Notes under the pieces: model-generated
The model's database searches: none
Told to the model about the DNA's origin: nothing
Seen by the model: only the letters and a program-made list of their open reading frames with translations
Shown: one piece after another, positions 14,903 to 23,563 of the stretch
Layout: each line of letters begins with the position of its first letter
Position numbering within the stretch: the first letter of the stretch is position 1
Translations under genes and position numbers: made by a program
Source of the DNA: an uncultured Clostridia bacterium
GTDB lineage: Bacteria > Bacillota_A > Clostridia > TANB77 > CAG-508
Direction: 5' to 3'
NCBI GenBank assembly: GCA_947624715.1
Contig: CANQLO010000016.1
Span: forward strand, 1-34,109
Length of the DNA stretch: 34,109 nucleotides

Positions 14903-15148
14903 TTACTGTTTTTCTTTTAATTCACTAATACATTTTTTACATACAAATTTATCTTTGTATTCCGTTAATCCTGTCTTTTTTCCGCAAAACACACATGAAT
15001 CATCATATTTATTTATAAGAATTTCTTTTCCTCTTTGATATAGAATAACATAACTTTTATCTTTAATTTCAAGTTTATCTCTCATTTCTTTTGGTATGAC
15101 AATTCTACATAATTCATCTGAATTTCTTATTATTCCCGACTCTTTCAT
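14903..15148 (-). CDS. AbrB/SpoVT-like transcriptional regulator with C-terminal zinc-ribbon-like cysteines
   Basis: 81 aa from the ATG at 15146-15148, chosen because AAAGGAG lies 6 bases before it; an upstream in-frame ATG at 15199 lies inside the operator region. The N-terminal swapped-hairpin motif reads ESGIIRNSDELCRIVIPKEMRDKL, matching AbrB with Cys replacing the usual Gly in ELGRIVIP. The C-terminus has CVFCGKK and FVCKKCISEL, two CxxC pairs that may bind zinc. AbrB proteins bind AT-rich DNA as tetramers and control growth-phase genes. The operator-like palindrome at 15168-15192 overlaps its promoter, consistent with self-control. Confidence 0.85.
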   Translation of the reverse strand: MKESGIIRNSDELCRIVIPKEMRDKLEIKDKSYVILYQRGKEILINKYDDSCVFCGKKTGLTEYKDKFVCKKCISELKEKQ

Positions 15149-15167
15149 TTTTTTCTCCTTTATTTTC

Positions 15168-15232
15168 AATTTAGTACGTTTCATACTAAATTTTATCATA
15201 TTAAATATTATAAAATCAATAAAAGATTTTAT
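15168..15232. promoter_or_regulatory. Divergent control region with two palindromes (AbrB-like / XRE genes)
   Basis: Minus-strand promoter TTGATT (15214-15219), 18 bases, TAAAAT (15190-15195). Two inverted repeats with equal 7-base spacers: AATTTAGTA/TACTAAATT (15168-15192), at the -10 and start of the AbrB-like gene, and ATAAAATC/GATTTTAT (15210-15232), over its -35 and just before the XRE ribosome binding site. Each could be the operator of one of the two regulators. Confidence 0.6.
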
Positions 15233-15246
15233 TATTGAGGTAAAAT

Positions 15247-15501
15247 ATGAAAAAATTTAAAGGAAAAAGTAATGCCTATGGTAGTTTAATCGAAAAATAT
15301 AGAAAGCAAAAAGGTCTTTCTAGGTCTGATTTGTCTAGAGAATTAGATTTAATTGATATTCCCATCTCAGGAGATGAACTTTATAGAATAGAGAAACAGA
15401 TGAAAATCATTAAAGATTTTGAACTAATTGCAATATGTAATATTTTAGATATAAAGTTAGAGAATTTAAGTGATGTTATTAATGATGAAGATGTATCGTA
15501 A
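15247..15501 (+). CDS. Small XRE-family helix-turn-helix protein
   Basis: 84 aa, GAGG 8 bases before ATG. Almost all of it is one XRE domain: LIEKYRKQKGLSRSDLSRELDLIDIPISGDELYRIEKQMKII, with the loop between helices longer than usual (IDIPISGDELYRIE), as in regulators that pair with phage or mobile-element genes, then a short C-terminal helix LIAICNILDIKLENL. No effector domain. Transcribed divergently from the AbrB-like gene. Confidence 0.8.
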   Translation: MKKFKGKSNAYGSLIEKYRKQKGLSRSDLSRELDLIDIPISGDELYRIEKQMKIIKDFELIAICNILDIKLENLSDVINDEDVS

Positions 15502-15547
15502 GTTAACTTTAACAAAAATATATAACTTTCGCTTTTAATACGTACAA

Positions 15548-15580
15548 CAAGATGCAAAAAGATACTCTCTTTGCATCTTG
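15548..15580. terminator. Stem-loop between convergent XRE and 96-aa genes
   Basis: CAAGATGCAAA (15548-15558) and its exact complement (15570-15580), 11 bp with an 11-base loop, placed between two genes that converge. Poor U-runs on both sides, but position suggests bidirectional termination. Confidence 0.6.
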
Positions 15581-15588
15581 ACTTCAAT

Positions 15589-15879
15589 TTATTTTCTATT
15601 TGCTAATTCTTTATTATTATTGTAAATTAACTTAACTGTATTTTCCATTTCAATAGAAGAACGAGCATTTTCAATACTTTTTATCTCATCAATTAAACCT
15701 GCTACTAATTTTCTCTGCCATGGGACAGTTAATTCTATTATCATATTATATTTTTCTTCTTTTGCTTTGCATAAGTTTATATACATAGAATTTTCTTTTG
15801 CCTTCATAGTACCTTCATTTTCCCAATATTCCATATATTCATCTTCTGCTGAAATATTGTCAATTTCCTTTTTTGACAT
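15589..15879 (-). CDS. Hypothetical 96-aa hydrophilic protein
   Basis: Starts MSKKEIDNISAEDEYMEYW; AAAGGAGAA lies 6 bases before ATG. Acidic N-terminus, then a predicted helical core with ELTVPWQRKLVAGLIDEIKSIENA; no cysteines in a motif, no membrane segment, no family recognised. Two tandem minus-strand promoters precede it (15905-15977) with a shared 13-base repeat, so its expression is probably controlled. Placed back to back with the NRPS operon promoter; a regulatory link to it is possible but only by position. Confidence 0.7.
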   Translation of the reverse strand: MSKKEIDNISAEDEYMEYWENEGTMKAKENSMYINLCKAKEEKYNMIIELTVPWQRKLVAGLIDEIKSIENARSSIEMENTVKLIYNNNKELANRK

Positions 15880-15904
15880 ACTCGTTCTCCTTTCTTTTTT
15901 ATTT

Positions 15905-15977
15905 ATTATAGTTTTTCGTTAACTATTTGTAAAGTTTCAATTAACGTTATTATATAATAATTGCCAAAATTAGTCAA
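15905..15977 (-). promoter_or_regulatory. Two tandem promoters for the 96-aa gene, with repeats
   Basis: P1: TTTACA (15928-15933), 17 bases, TATAAT (15905-15910). P2: TTGACT (15972-15977), 17 bases, TATAAT (15949-15954). A 13-base direct repeat TATAGTTTTTCGT occurs at 15907-15919 and 15984-15996, and CGTTAA/TTAACG (15917-15922, 15941-15946) brackets the P1 -35 region. Confidence 0.65.
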
Positions 15978-16043
15978 TAGTTTTATAGTTTTTCGTATAA
16001 AAAAATTTTTTTTATTTCATATTGTCAAAAATCTCCGTCCCCA

Positions 16044-16073
16044 TTGACATTTTTTTATTTTTTTTTATATAAT
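16044..16073 (+). promoter_or_regulatory. Promoter of the NRPS gene
   Basis: TTGACA (16044-16049), 18 bases of almost pure T, TATAAT (16068-16073). An inverted TGTCAA (16023-16028) faces the -35, a possible operator. GGGAGG lies 13 bases before the start codon at 16115. Confidence 0.75.
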
Positions 16074-16114
16074 ACGCTTATATTATAAACCCTAAATGGG
16101 AGGATGTTAAATAT

Positions 16115-18463
16115 ATGGAGAATCTTTTACCTTTGACAGAACAGCAGAAAAATATATGGAATACGGAGATGTTCTACTCTGGAAGTAGTGTTAACAACAT
16201 TTGTGGTTATATTTATATTGACCAGAATGTCGATTTTGACTTGTTAGAAAAAACTGCTAATTTATATGTTAAACATACTGACAGTATAAAATATCACTTT
16301 ATTTTAAAAGAAGATACAGTTTATCAATACGAAGCAGAATATGAGAAATTTAAAGTAGAATGTGTAGACGTAAAAGATATGGATGAAGCAAATTCACTAA
16401 GCTTGAGCTTGCTAAATGAACCTTTTGAGGTTATGGATTCCAGATTATTTAGATTTACATCTTATAGACTTCCAAATGGTAAAGGTGGGTTAATTGGCGT
16501 TTTCCATCACTTAGTTAGTGACGCTTGGACCATGGGGTTAGTAATCTCAAGACTTATGGAAATATATTCTTCATTACTAAAAGGTAACAAAGATTTTAAA
16601 GATTATCCACGTTATTCAGAATATGTACTTAATTCAGAAAATTATTTAAATTCTAATAAATATTTAAAAGATAAAGAATTTTGGGAAGGCTCTTTTGAAA
16701 AAGAACCTAGCTTAACATATATTTATAAAGATGAAAAGAAAAATGTTTTGCCTATGTATGACTGTATGGGTGCAAGAGAGATTTGTAATATTGATAAAAA
16801 ACTATATGAAAAAATCTCTAGCTTTTGTAAGGAAAATGGTGCTTCAGTCTATACTTTCTTTATGACAATTTATTTGTTATATCTTGCAAAAATAAATGAT
16901 TCAAATCAAGCTTTATGTGGTACTCCTGTACTTAATCGTTCAAATTTTAATGAGAAACAGTTAGCTGGAATGTTTGTAAGTACTGTTCCTTTTAAAGTTG
17001 ATATAGATTCTTCTCTTAATTTTTCAGACTTTTTGAAACAAGTATTGGCTAATCAAACTGCAGTTTTTAGACATCAAAAATATCCTTATTTAAAACTATT
17101 GGAACATATTAAAGAAAAACATGATATTAGTGAAAATCTATATGATTTTGTTTTATCTTATCAAAATGCAAAAGATAATAAAAATTCATGTGATGTTCCT
17201 TTTACATCAAAATGGCTTTCTAATGAAAAAGTTTCAAATCCTATTGAAGCACATTTCTATGATATGGATGATAGTGGAACTGTAAGCATTTACTATAATT
17301 ATCAAACAAATAAATTTACTAAAGATGATATTTTAAATTTACATTCTAGAATTATAAATATGGCAGAATTAGCTCTTGATAATCCAGTTGTTAGGGACAT
17401 TCCTGTAATTACAAAAAAAGAAGAAAAGCTAATAAATAAATTTAATGATACAGATTATAAATATAATAAAAATTCTTCAATAGTTGATATATTTGAAAAA
17501 CAAGTAAAAAGAAATAAAGATAAAACTGCTGTAATTTTTAAAGGTAATAAATATACATATAAAGAGTTAGATGAGCAGTCTAATAAACTTGCAAATTTAC
17601 TTTTATCAAAAGGTGTAAAAAAAGATGATGTAATTGGTATAATGCTTAATCGTTCATTTGACATTCATATTGCTATGTGGGGAGTTTTAAAAACTGGCGC
17701 ATCATACATGTTAATTGACCCTAGTCTTCCTAAAGATAGAATAAATTACATGCTATCAAATGCTAAATCTCCTTTTGTTATTACTGATTTAAATCTAAAT
17801 TATGAGACTATTGATATTAAAGAAAGTAATTCTTCAAGCGATAAGCTTCCAAAAATAAAAAGTTCTAATGAAGATAGATTTTGCGTTATATATACATCTG
17901 GTTCGACTGGAACCCCTAAGGGTGTCGAGCTTAGAAGACTTAGTGTTATAAACTTAGTTAATAGTTTTAAGGAAATTTTACATACTAATAAATGTGAAAT
18001 GTATTTAAGCACAAGTACAGTTGCTTTTGATATGTTTATGGTTGAGAATTTTCTTTCAATTCTTTCTGGTAAAACTGTAGTTTTAGCAGATGAAGAAGAA
18101 CAGAAAATTCCTGCTTTTACAAGCAAGTTAATACAAAATTATAACATTGATTTTTTAGTAAGCACACCTTCTAAAATCTCGCTTCTTTTAGACGAATCAG
18201 AGTGTTTAAGAAATGTAAAAGTTATTCAATTAGGTGGTGAAGTTTTAAAGCCTAGTTTATATAGAAAGCTTAAAGAAGCTACAAATGCTGATATTCATAA
18301 TGGATATGGTCCTTCTGAATGTTGTGCTTGTTCATCAAATAAGTTAGTTTTAGATGAAAATGATATTACTATTGGAACTCCTTATTTAAATGTAAAATTA
18401 TATATTATGAATAAAGATAGTAATATCTTACCTATTGGTGTTCCACGGAGAACTAGTAATTAA
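16115..18463 (+). CDS. NRPS, first part: condensation + most of adenylation domain (frameshifted)
   Basis: 782 codons, the last six out of frame. Residues 1-440 are a condensation domain with the catalytic His131-His132-xxx-Asp136 (HHLVSDAW, Ala where Gly is usual). Because it opens the protein, it probably acylates the first amino acid (starter C). Residues 460-777 are an adenylation domain: KYTYKELDEQSN (A2-like), YTSGSTGTPKG (593-603, A3), FDMFMVENF (A4), NGYGPSE (A5). The frame leaves the family alignment at GVP, where an additional C at 18446 shifts it to a stop at 18461-18463. Nearest A-domain pocket residues by eye (GrsA 235, 236, 239, 278, 299, 301, 322, 330, 331): D M V V Q G G A C, no confident substrate. 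Confidence 0.92.
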   Translation: MENLLPLTEQQKNIWNTEMFYSGSSVNNICGYIYIDQNVDFDLLEKTANLYVKHTDSIKYHFILKEDTVYQYEAEYEKFKVECVDVKDMDEANSLSLSLLNEPFEVMDSRLFRFTSYRLPNGKGGLIGVFHHLVSDAWTMGLVISRLMEIYSSLLKGNKDFKDYPRYSEYVLNSENYLNSNKYLKDKEFWEGSFEKEPSLTYIYKDEKKNVLPMYDCMGAREICNIDKKLYEKISSFCKENGASVYTFFMTIYLLYLAKINDSNQALCGTPVLNRSNFNEKQLAGMFVSTVPFKVDIDSSLNFSDFLKQVLANQTAVFRHQKYPYLKLLEHIKEKHDISENLYDFVLSYQNAKDNKNSCDVPFTSKWLSNEKVSNPIEAHFYDMDDSGTVSIYYNYQTNKFTKDDILNLHSRIINMAELALDNPVVRDIPVITKKEEKLINKFNDTDYKYNKNSSIVDIFEKQVKRNKDKTAVIFKGNKYTYKELDEQSNKLANLLLSKGVKKDDVIGIMLNRSFDIHIAMWGVLKTGASYMLIDPSLPKDRINYMLSNAKSPFVITDLNLNYETIDIKESNSSSDKLPKIKSSNEDRFCVIYTSGSTGTPKGVELRRLSVINLVNSFKEILHTNKCEMYLSTSTVAFDMFMVENFLSILSGKTVVLADEEEQKIPAFTSKLIQNYNIDFLVSTPSKISLLLDESECLRNVKVIQLGGEVLKPSLYRKLKEATNADIHNGYGPSECCACSSNKLVLDENDITIGTPYLNVKLYIMNKDSNILPIGVPRRTSN

Positions 18464-21400
18464 GGGTGATGGTGTTGGTCTTGGATATATAAATAAATCT
18501 AAGTTTAATGGAACTTATAGAACTGGAGATATTGCTAAACTTACTCCTAACTTGGATTTAGTTTATTATGGTAGAAAAGATAATCAAATTAAACTTCATG
18601 GATTAAGAATTGAACTTAATGAAATTACAGAAAAATTGATTAACTTAAAATATATAAGTAATGCCGTTTCTATTATAAAAAAAGTTAACAATATTGACTG
18701 TATTTGTTCATATGTTATTGTTTCAGATGATAGTGTTACTGAAACAAAAATAAAGAAAGCTTTGTCTAGTAAACTTCCTAATTATATGGTACCTTCACAT
18801 ATTGTGTTTATGGATAAGTTTCCTATTACACTAAATGGAAAAATAGATACTAAGCTTTTACCTGAAATAGAAATAACAGATACTGATTTTATAAAAAGTA
18901 GTTCAGATACTGAAAAGGCTCTAGAAAAAATATGGAGTAAAGTTTTAAATTTAAGTAAAATAAGTACCAAAAGCGATTTCTTTGAATTAGGTGGAGATTC
19001 TCTTGGTAGTATTAGACTTGTTTCTGATATTTATAGTAAACTAAATGTAAAAATTGAGATTAAAGATATTTTTGAATATCCTACTATAAGCGAATTAGCA
19101 AAATATATTGATTCTTTGGAAGAAAATGATGGTTCTGATTCATTGGATGCAAGTAAAAATACTGATTCATTAAATGAGGAACGTGTTCATTCTTTACATT
19201 CAAAAAAAGATAAAAAACTTGATTCATTGAATGAAGAAAATGATGAGCAAATAATAGATATAAAGCCTGATGAACTATATCCTGTATCATCAAACCAAAG
19301 AAGTATTTATTATACTGTTAATATGTCAGATAATCCTTTATCTTACAATACTCCTTTTGGAATAATGTTTGATAAAGTTCCTGATGTAAAGAAATTAGAA
19401 GATGCACTTAATACTATTATAAATTTAAATCCTTCTTTTAGAACATCTTTTGTTTTAAAAGATAATGATGTTTATCAAAAAGTTACTGATAAAATAGATT
19501 TTAAGCTAAAAGTTACTAATAAAAAGAATGATGATTTTGTACAACCATTTGATTTAGAAACAGCTCCTTTATTACATGCTGAGTTAAATAAATTTAATGG
19601 TAAAGCCCTTTTGCAGATTGATATTCACCATATTATTTGTGATGGTTCATCAATTGCTATTTTTGCTAAAGAGCTTTGTGATTTATATAATGGAAAAAGC
19701 AATCTTAAGAAGAAATATAATTACATCACTTATACTATGAACGAAAATATAAGTGAAAAAGATAAGGAATATTGGCTATCAAAGTTTGATTCTAATGTGC
19801 CTTTACTTAATATGCCTACTGAATATGAACGTACTAATACTATATCTGAAGATGGAGAAAGTATTTTTTCTAAAATTGAAAACACAGATAAAATAAATGA
19901 TTTTTGTAAAAAATATGGAATTACACCATATATGTTTTTGCTATCTTGCTATTATTGTTTACTTTATAAATATACAATGCAAACTGATATTGTGGTTGGT
20001 ACTCCTGTTATTGGTAGAAAAAATCAAAATTATTCTGATGTAATTGGTATGTTTGTAAATACATTAGCATTAAGACAAAGTATACAACCTGCAAACTCAT
20101 TTATTGATTTTGCAAATCAAGTAAAGTCTAATTGTTTAAGTAGTTTTGCACATCAAACATATCCATTTGATGAGCTTATTAAAAATGTTGATATCACAAG
20201 AGATAATAGTAGAAGACCTCTTTTTGATGTAATGTTTATTTATGAAAGTGGTGGGCTTCCTAAACTTGATTTAGAAGGGTTAAATACTGAATATGTTATC
20301 CCTGATAATCATACATCTAAGTTTGATTTTTCTCTTGAGGTAACTCCTTCTAGTGATGCTTATAATGTACGTTTAGAGTATGCTACTAAATTGTTTGGAA
20401 AAGAATTTATGACTTGCATGCTAGATTGTTTTAAAAATATTGTAAGCACTGTATTAGAAACTCCAGATATAAGAATTTCAAAAATACAAATGTTATCTGA
20501 AGTTCCTAATATATATCCAAGACTTGACTTTGATAGAAATTTAACAATAATTGATTTATTTGAAAAACAGGTTAAAGAAACTCCTGATGATATTGCACTT
20601 GTTTTTGAAAATGAAAAATATACTTATAAGCAACTTGAAAAAAAGGTTAATAAATTAGCTAATTACATTAAAAATATGTCTGTATTTAAAAACGAAATTT
20701 CTTCAGATAAGTATAAAGTAATTGGTATTATGATGAATAGAAGATCTGAACTTATTATATCAATTTTGGCTGCACTTAAAGTTGGAGCAGGATATCTTCC
20801 TATTGACCCTACTTATCCAGAAGATAGAATTAAATACATTATTGATGATAGTCACGTAAAATTACTACTTACTGAAAGTTCTATCAATAATAAATTTGGA
20901 ATAAAATCTATAAATGTTGATGATTCTGCAGTATATGATGATTATAAAGAATTTAAAACGAACTCTAAACCAGAAGATATTGCTTATCTAATATATACCT
21001 CTGGTTCTACTGGAAGACCTAAAGGAGTACTTATTAAACAGCTTGGTGTTGTAAACTTTATTTATAGCTGTTTAGATAGAATGCCTCTTAAAGGAAAAAC
21101 TATAGTAAACATTACAACTATGTGTTTTGATATATTTGTATTTGAAAGCTTACTTCCTTTATGTACAGGAATGAAGGTAGTTTTGGCTAATAATAATCAG
21201 CAAAATAACCCTGTGCTTTTGAATAAATTATGTTTAAAGCACAATGTTCAAGTAATTCAAACAACTCCTTCTAAGTTTAATTTCTTAATGACTGATAACT
21301 TAGAATATCTAAATAATTTAGAAGTTATATCTCTTATTGGCGAAGCTTTTCCTTTAGATTTATATAAGAGAATCAAGAGTGTTACTAAGTCTAAAGTTTA

Positions 21401-23471
21401 TAATATGTATGGACCTACTGAAACTACAGTTGGTTCTACACTAAAAGAGTTAACTTCTACAAGAGAGAAAATTACTATTGGTACTCCTTTAGGAAATACA
21501 TCAATTTATGTTTTAGATAATGACTTAAATCCTGTACCTTGCAATGTTCCCGGTAAGTTATTTATAGGCGGTGCTGGAATGACAGTTGGCTATCTAAATA
21601 GACCTGAAATAACTGCTGAAAAATATATTGATTACAATGGTGAGAGAATTTATGATACTGGTGATTTAGTAAAATTACTACCTAATGGTGAATTAGAATG
21701 TCTAGGAAGAACTGATTTTCAAGTTAAAGTACGTGGGCTAAGAATTGAGCTTTTGGAAATTGAAAATAATATTCGTGCATATCGTGGAATTGTAGACACA
21801 GTTGTTACTGTAAAAAATGTTAATGGTAGAGATATTTTATGTGGTTACTTTACATCTAGTGGTAGAGTATCTATATCACTTCTAAAAAATAGTCTTGCTA
21901 AAAAACTTCCTAATTATATGGTTCCTACCTACTTAATACAAATTAAGAATTTTACATACACACCTAATGGAAAAATTGATAGAAAATTTTTACCTGACCC
22001 TGTTATTGAAGAAAAAGAAATCATCAATGCTAAAACATCTTTAGAAAAGAAGATATTAAAGATTTGGAAATCAATACTTTCTCTTGAAAAAATTAGTGTA
22101 GAAGATAATTTCTTTGATATTGGTGGAGATTCTTTATGTGCTCTTAAATTGCAATTAGAACTCATGAAAATCGGCTATAATCTAAACTATGGAGATATAT
22201 TTAAAAATAACACTATTAGAAGTTTAGCTGAATTTATAGAAAATCAAAAAGAAGAAAAAATTGCAGTATACAAAAATAAAGATTTTAAAGAAATAAATAA
22301 ACTTTTAAGTAAAAATGCATACATTAAGAAATTAAAATTTAACAGACGTGATTTAAAAGATGTTCTTTTATTAGGTTCTACTGGATTTTTAGGTATTCAT
22401 ACTTTAGCAGAACTTTTAAAAATAGATGATATAAAAATTTATTGCTTAATTAGAGAAGATCCAAGTACTTCTTCTGAAAACAAATTAAAAAATAAGTTTA
22501 AATATTATTTTGGTAGTGATTTAAGTAATTTATTTGGAACAAGAATCTTTGTTTTAAATGGTGATATTACTGTTGATAATTTTGGACTATCAGATGACCA
22601 ATATGATTTTCTAGGAAACAATGTTACACACGTTATTAACTGCGCTGCGCTTGTTAAGCATTATGGAGATTATAAAGATTTTGAAAAGATAAATGTTACT
22701 GGTGTAAAAAATATAATTTCATTTTGTGAAAAATATGATAAGGAATTTTTCCAAACATCTACAATAAGTGTTTCTGGAAATACTATGACATCTCTTGCTT
22801 CAAGTTATAACCCAAATAAAAAAGTTTATTTTGGTGAGAAAAAATTATTTATTAAACAGTCTTTGGATAATGTTTATGTTAGAAGTAAGTTTGAAGCAGA
22901 AAAGCTTATTTTAGAAGAAATATCTCATAATAAATTAAAAGGTATGATTTTTAGAATTGGTAATATTACTAACAGATATACTGATGGTAAATTCCAAGAA
23001 AATAGTGATGATAATGCCTTCTTAAATAGACTTAAAGCTTTTATGGCTTTAGGAATGATGCCTGATACTATGATGAGCAACTATGTTGAATTTACTCCTG
23101 TTGATAAAGTTGCAGAAGCTATTGTTCTATGTATGAAATATTACACTAAACCATATACAGTTTTACATTTATATAACAATAAACATTTATATATAAATGA
23201 TTTGTATAATATCTTGTCTAATTTAAATATTAGTGTTAAAATTGTAGATGAAAATACCTTTAAGAAGAAACTAAAAAAGTGGTTGTTTGATAATTCTAAA
23301 TCTGACAAGGTAAATATTCTTTTAAATGATTTAGATAGCGACAATAACTTAGTTTATAGAACAAATTTAATTATTACAAATAAATTTACTTTAAGATATT
23401 TAGAAAATGCTGACTTTAGTTGGCCAGATATTGATATAGATTATATTAGAAAGATTCTTAACAATCTTTGA
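18435..23471 (+). CDS. NRPS, second part: rest of A1, T1, C2, A2, T2 and thioester reductase
   Basis: Meaningful translation starts at 18447 (GELVIKGDGVGLGY), directly continuing A1; the ATG at 18435 has no ribosome binding site and is not a natural start. In the restored 2451-residue numbering: A1 end ~778-890, carrier T1 with Ser962 (LGGDSLGS), a repetitive Ser/Glu/Asp linker, C2 with His1171-His1172-xxx-Asp1176-Gly, A2 with its A3 motif at ~1627, T2 with Ser2006 (IGGDSLCA), and a reductase from ~2080 with the NADPH loop GSTGFLG (2087-2093) and catalytic Tyr2254-xxx-Lys2258. A2 pocket residues: D I F Q S I M V G. The reductase releases a peptide aldehyde. No phosphopantetheinyl transferase, MbtH or exporter gene lies nearby. 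Confidence 0.93.
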   Translation: MVFHGELVIKGDGVGLGYINKSKFNGTYRTGDIAKLTPNLDLVYYGRKDNQIKLHGLRIELNEITEKLINLKYISNAVSIIKKVNNIDCICSYVIVSDDSVTETKIKKALSSKLPNYMVPSHIVFMDKFPITLNGKIDTKLLPEIEITDTDFIKSSSDTEKALEKIWSKVLNLSKISTKSDFFELGGDSLGSIRLVSDIYSKLNVKIEIKDIFEYPTISELAKYIDSLEENDGSDSLDASKNTDSLNEERVHSLHSKKDKKLDSLNEENDEQIIDIKPDELYPVSSNQRSIYYTVNMSDNPLSYNTPFGIMFDKVPDVKKLEDALNTIINLNPSFRTSFVLKDNDVYQKVTDKIDFKLKVTNKKNDDFVQPFDLETAPLLHAELNKFNGKALLQIDIHHIICDGSSIAIFAKELCDLYNGKSNLKKKYNYITYTMNENISEKDKEYWLSKFDSNVPLLNMPTEYERTNTISEDGESIFSKIENTDKINDFCKKYGITPYMFLLSCYYCLLYKYTMQTDIVVGTPVIGRKNQNYSDVIGMFVNTLALRQSIQPANSFIDFANQVKSNCLSSFAHQTYPFDELIKNVDITRDNSRRPLFDVMFIYESGGLPKLDLEGLNTEYVIPDNHTSKFDFSLEVTPSSDAYNVRLEYATKLFGKEFMTCMLDCFKNIVSTVLETPDIRISKIQMLSEVPNIYPRLDFDRNLTIIDLFEKQVKETPDDIALVFENEKYTYKQLEKKVNKLANYIKNMSVFKNEISSDKYKVIGIMMNRRSELIISILAALKVGAGYLPIDPTYPEDRIKYIIDDSHVKLLLTESSINNKFGIKSINVDDSAVYDDYKEFKTNSKPEDIAYLIYTSGSTGRPKGVLIKQLGVVNFIYSCLDRMPLKGKTIVNITTMCFDIFVFESLLPLCTGMKVVLANNNQQNNPVLLNKLCLKHNVQVIQTTPSKFNFLMTDNLEYLNNLEVISLIGEAFPLDLYKRIKSVTKSKVYNMYGPTETTVGSTLKELTSTREKITIGTPLGNTSIYVLDNDLNPVPCNVPGKLFIGGAGMTVGYLNRPEITAEKYIDYNGERIYDTGDLVKLLPNGELECLGRTDFQVKVRGLRIELLEIENNIRAYRGIVDTVVTVKNVNGRDILCGYFTSSGRVSISLLKNSLAKKLPNYMVPTYLIQIKNFTYTPNGKIDRKFLPDPVIEEKEIINAKTSLEKKILKIWKSILSLEKISVEDNFFDIGGDSLCALKLQLELMKIGYNLNYGDIFKNNTIRSLAEFIENQKEEKIAVYKNKDFKEINKLLSKNAYIKKLKFNRRDLKDVLLLGSTGFLGIHTLAELLKIDDIKIYCLIREDPSTSSENKLKNKFKYYFGSDLSNLFGTRIFVLNGDITVDNFGLSDDQYDFLGNNVTHVINCAALVKHYGDYKDFEKINVTGVKNIISFCEKYDKEFFQTSTISVSGNTMTSLASSYNPNKKVYFGEKKLFIKQSLDNVYVRSKFEAEKLILEEISHNKLKGMIFRIGNITNRYTDGKFQENSDDNAFLNRLKAFMALGMMPDTMMSNYVEFTPVDKVAEAIVLCMKYYTKPYTVLHLYNNKHLYINDLYNILSNLNISVKIVDENTFKKKLKKWLFDNSKSDKVNILLNDLDSDNNLVYRTNLIITNKFTLRYLENADFSWPDIDIDYIRKILNNL

Positions 23472-23563
23472 TTTCGTATTAACAATTATATATGCTAAAA
23501 TAAACTGTTGCTGAAATGTTAAATTTCATATCAACGATTATAAATGAACAAAGGAGAAAATTG

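Noticed and set aside
18435..18446. Internal ATG as a true start making two separate NRPS proteins
   Set aside because: The ATG falls inside an adenylation domain, has no Shine-Dalgarno, and the first four codons are the out-of-frame reading of conserved domain sequence.
18430..18465. Programmed ribosomal frameshifting in the NRPS
   Set aside because: No slippery heptamer or downstream pseudoknot is evident at CCACGG; a plain one-base insertion explains the data better.
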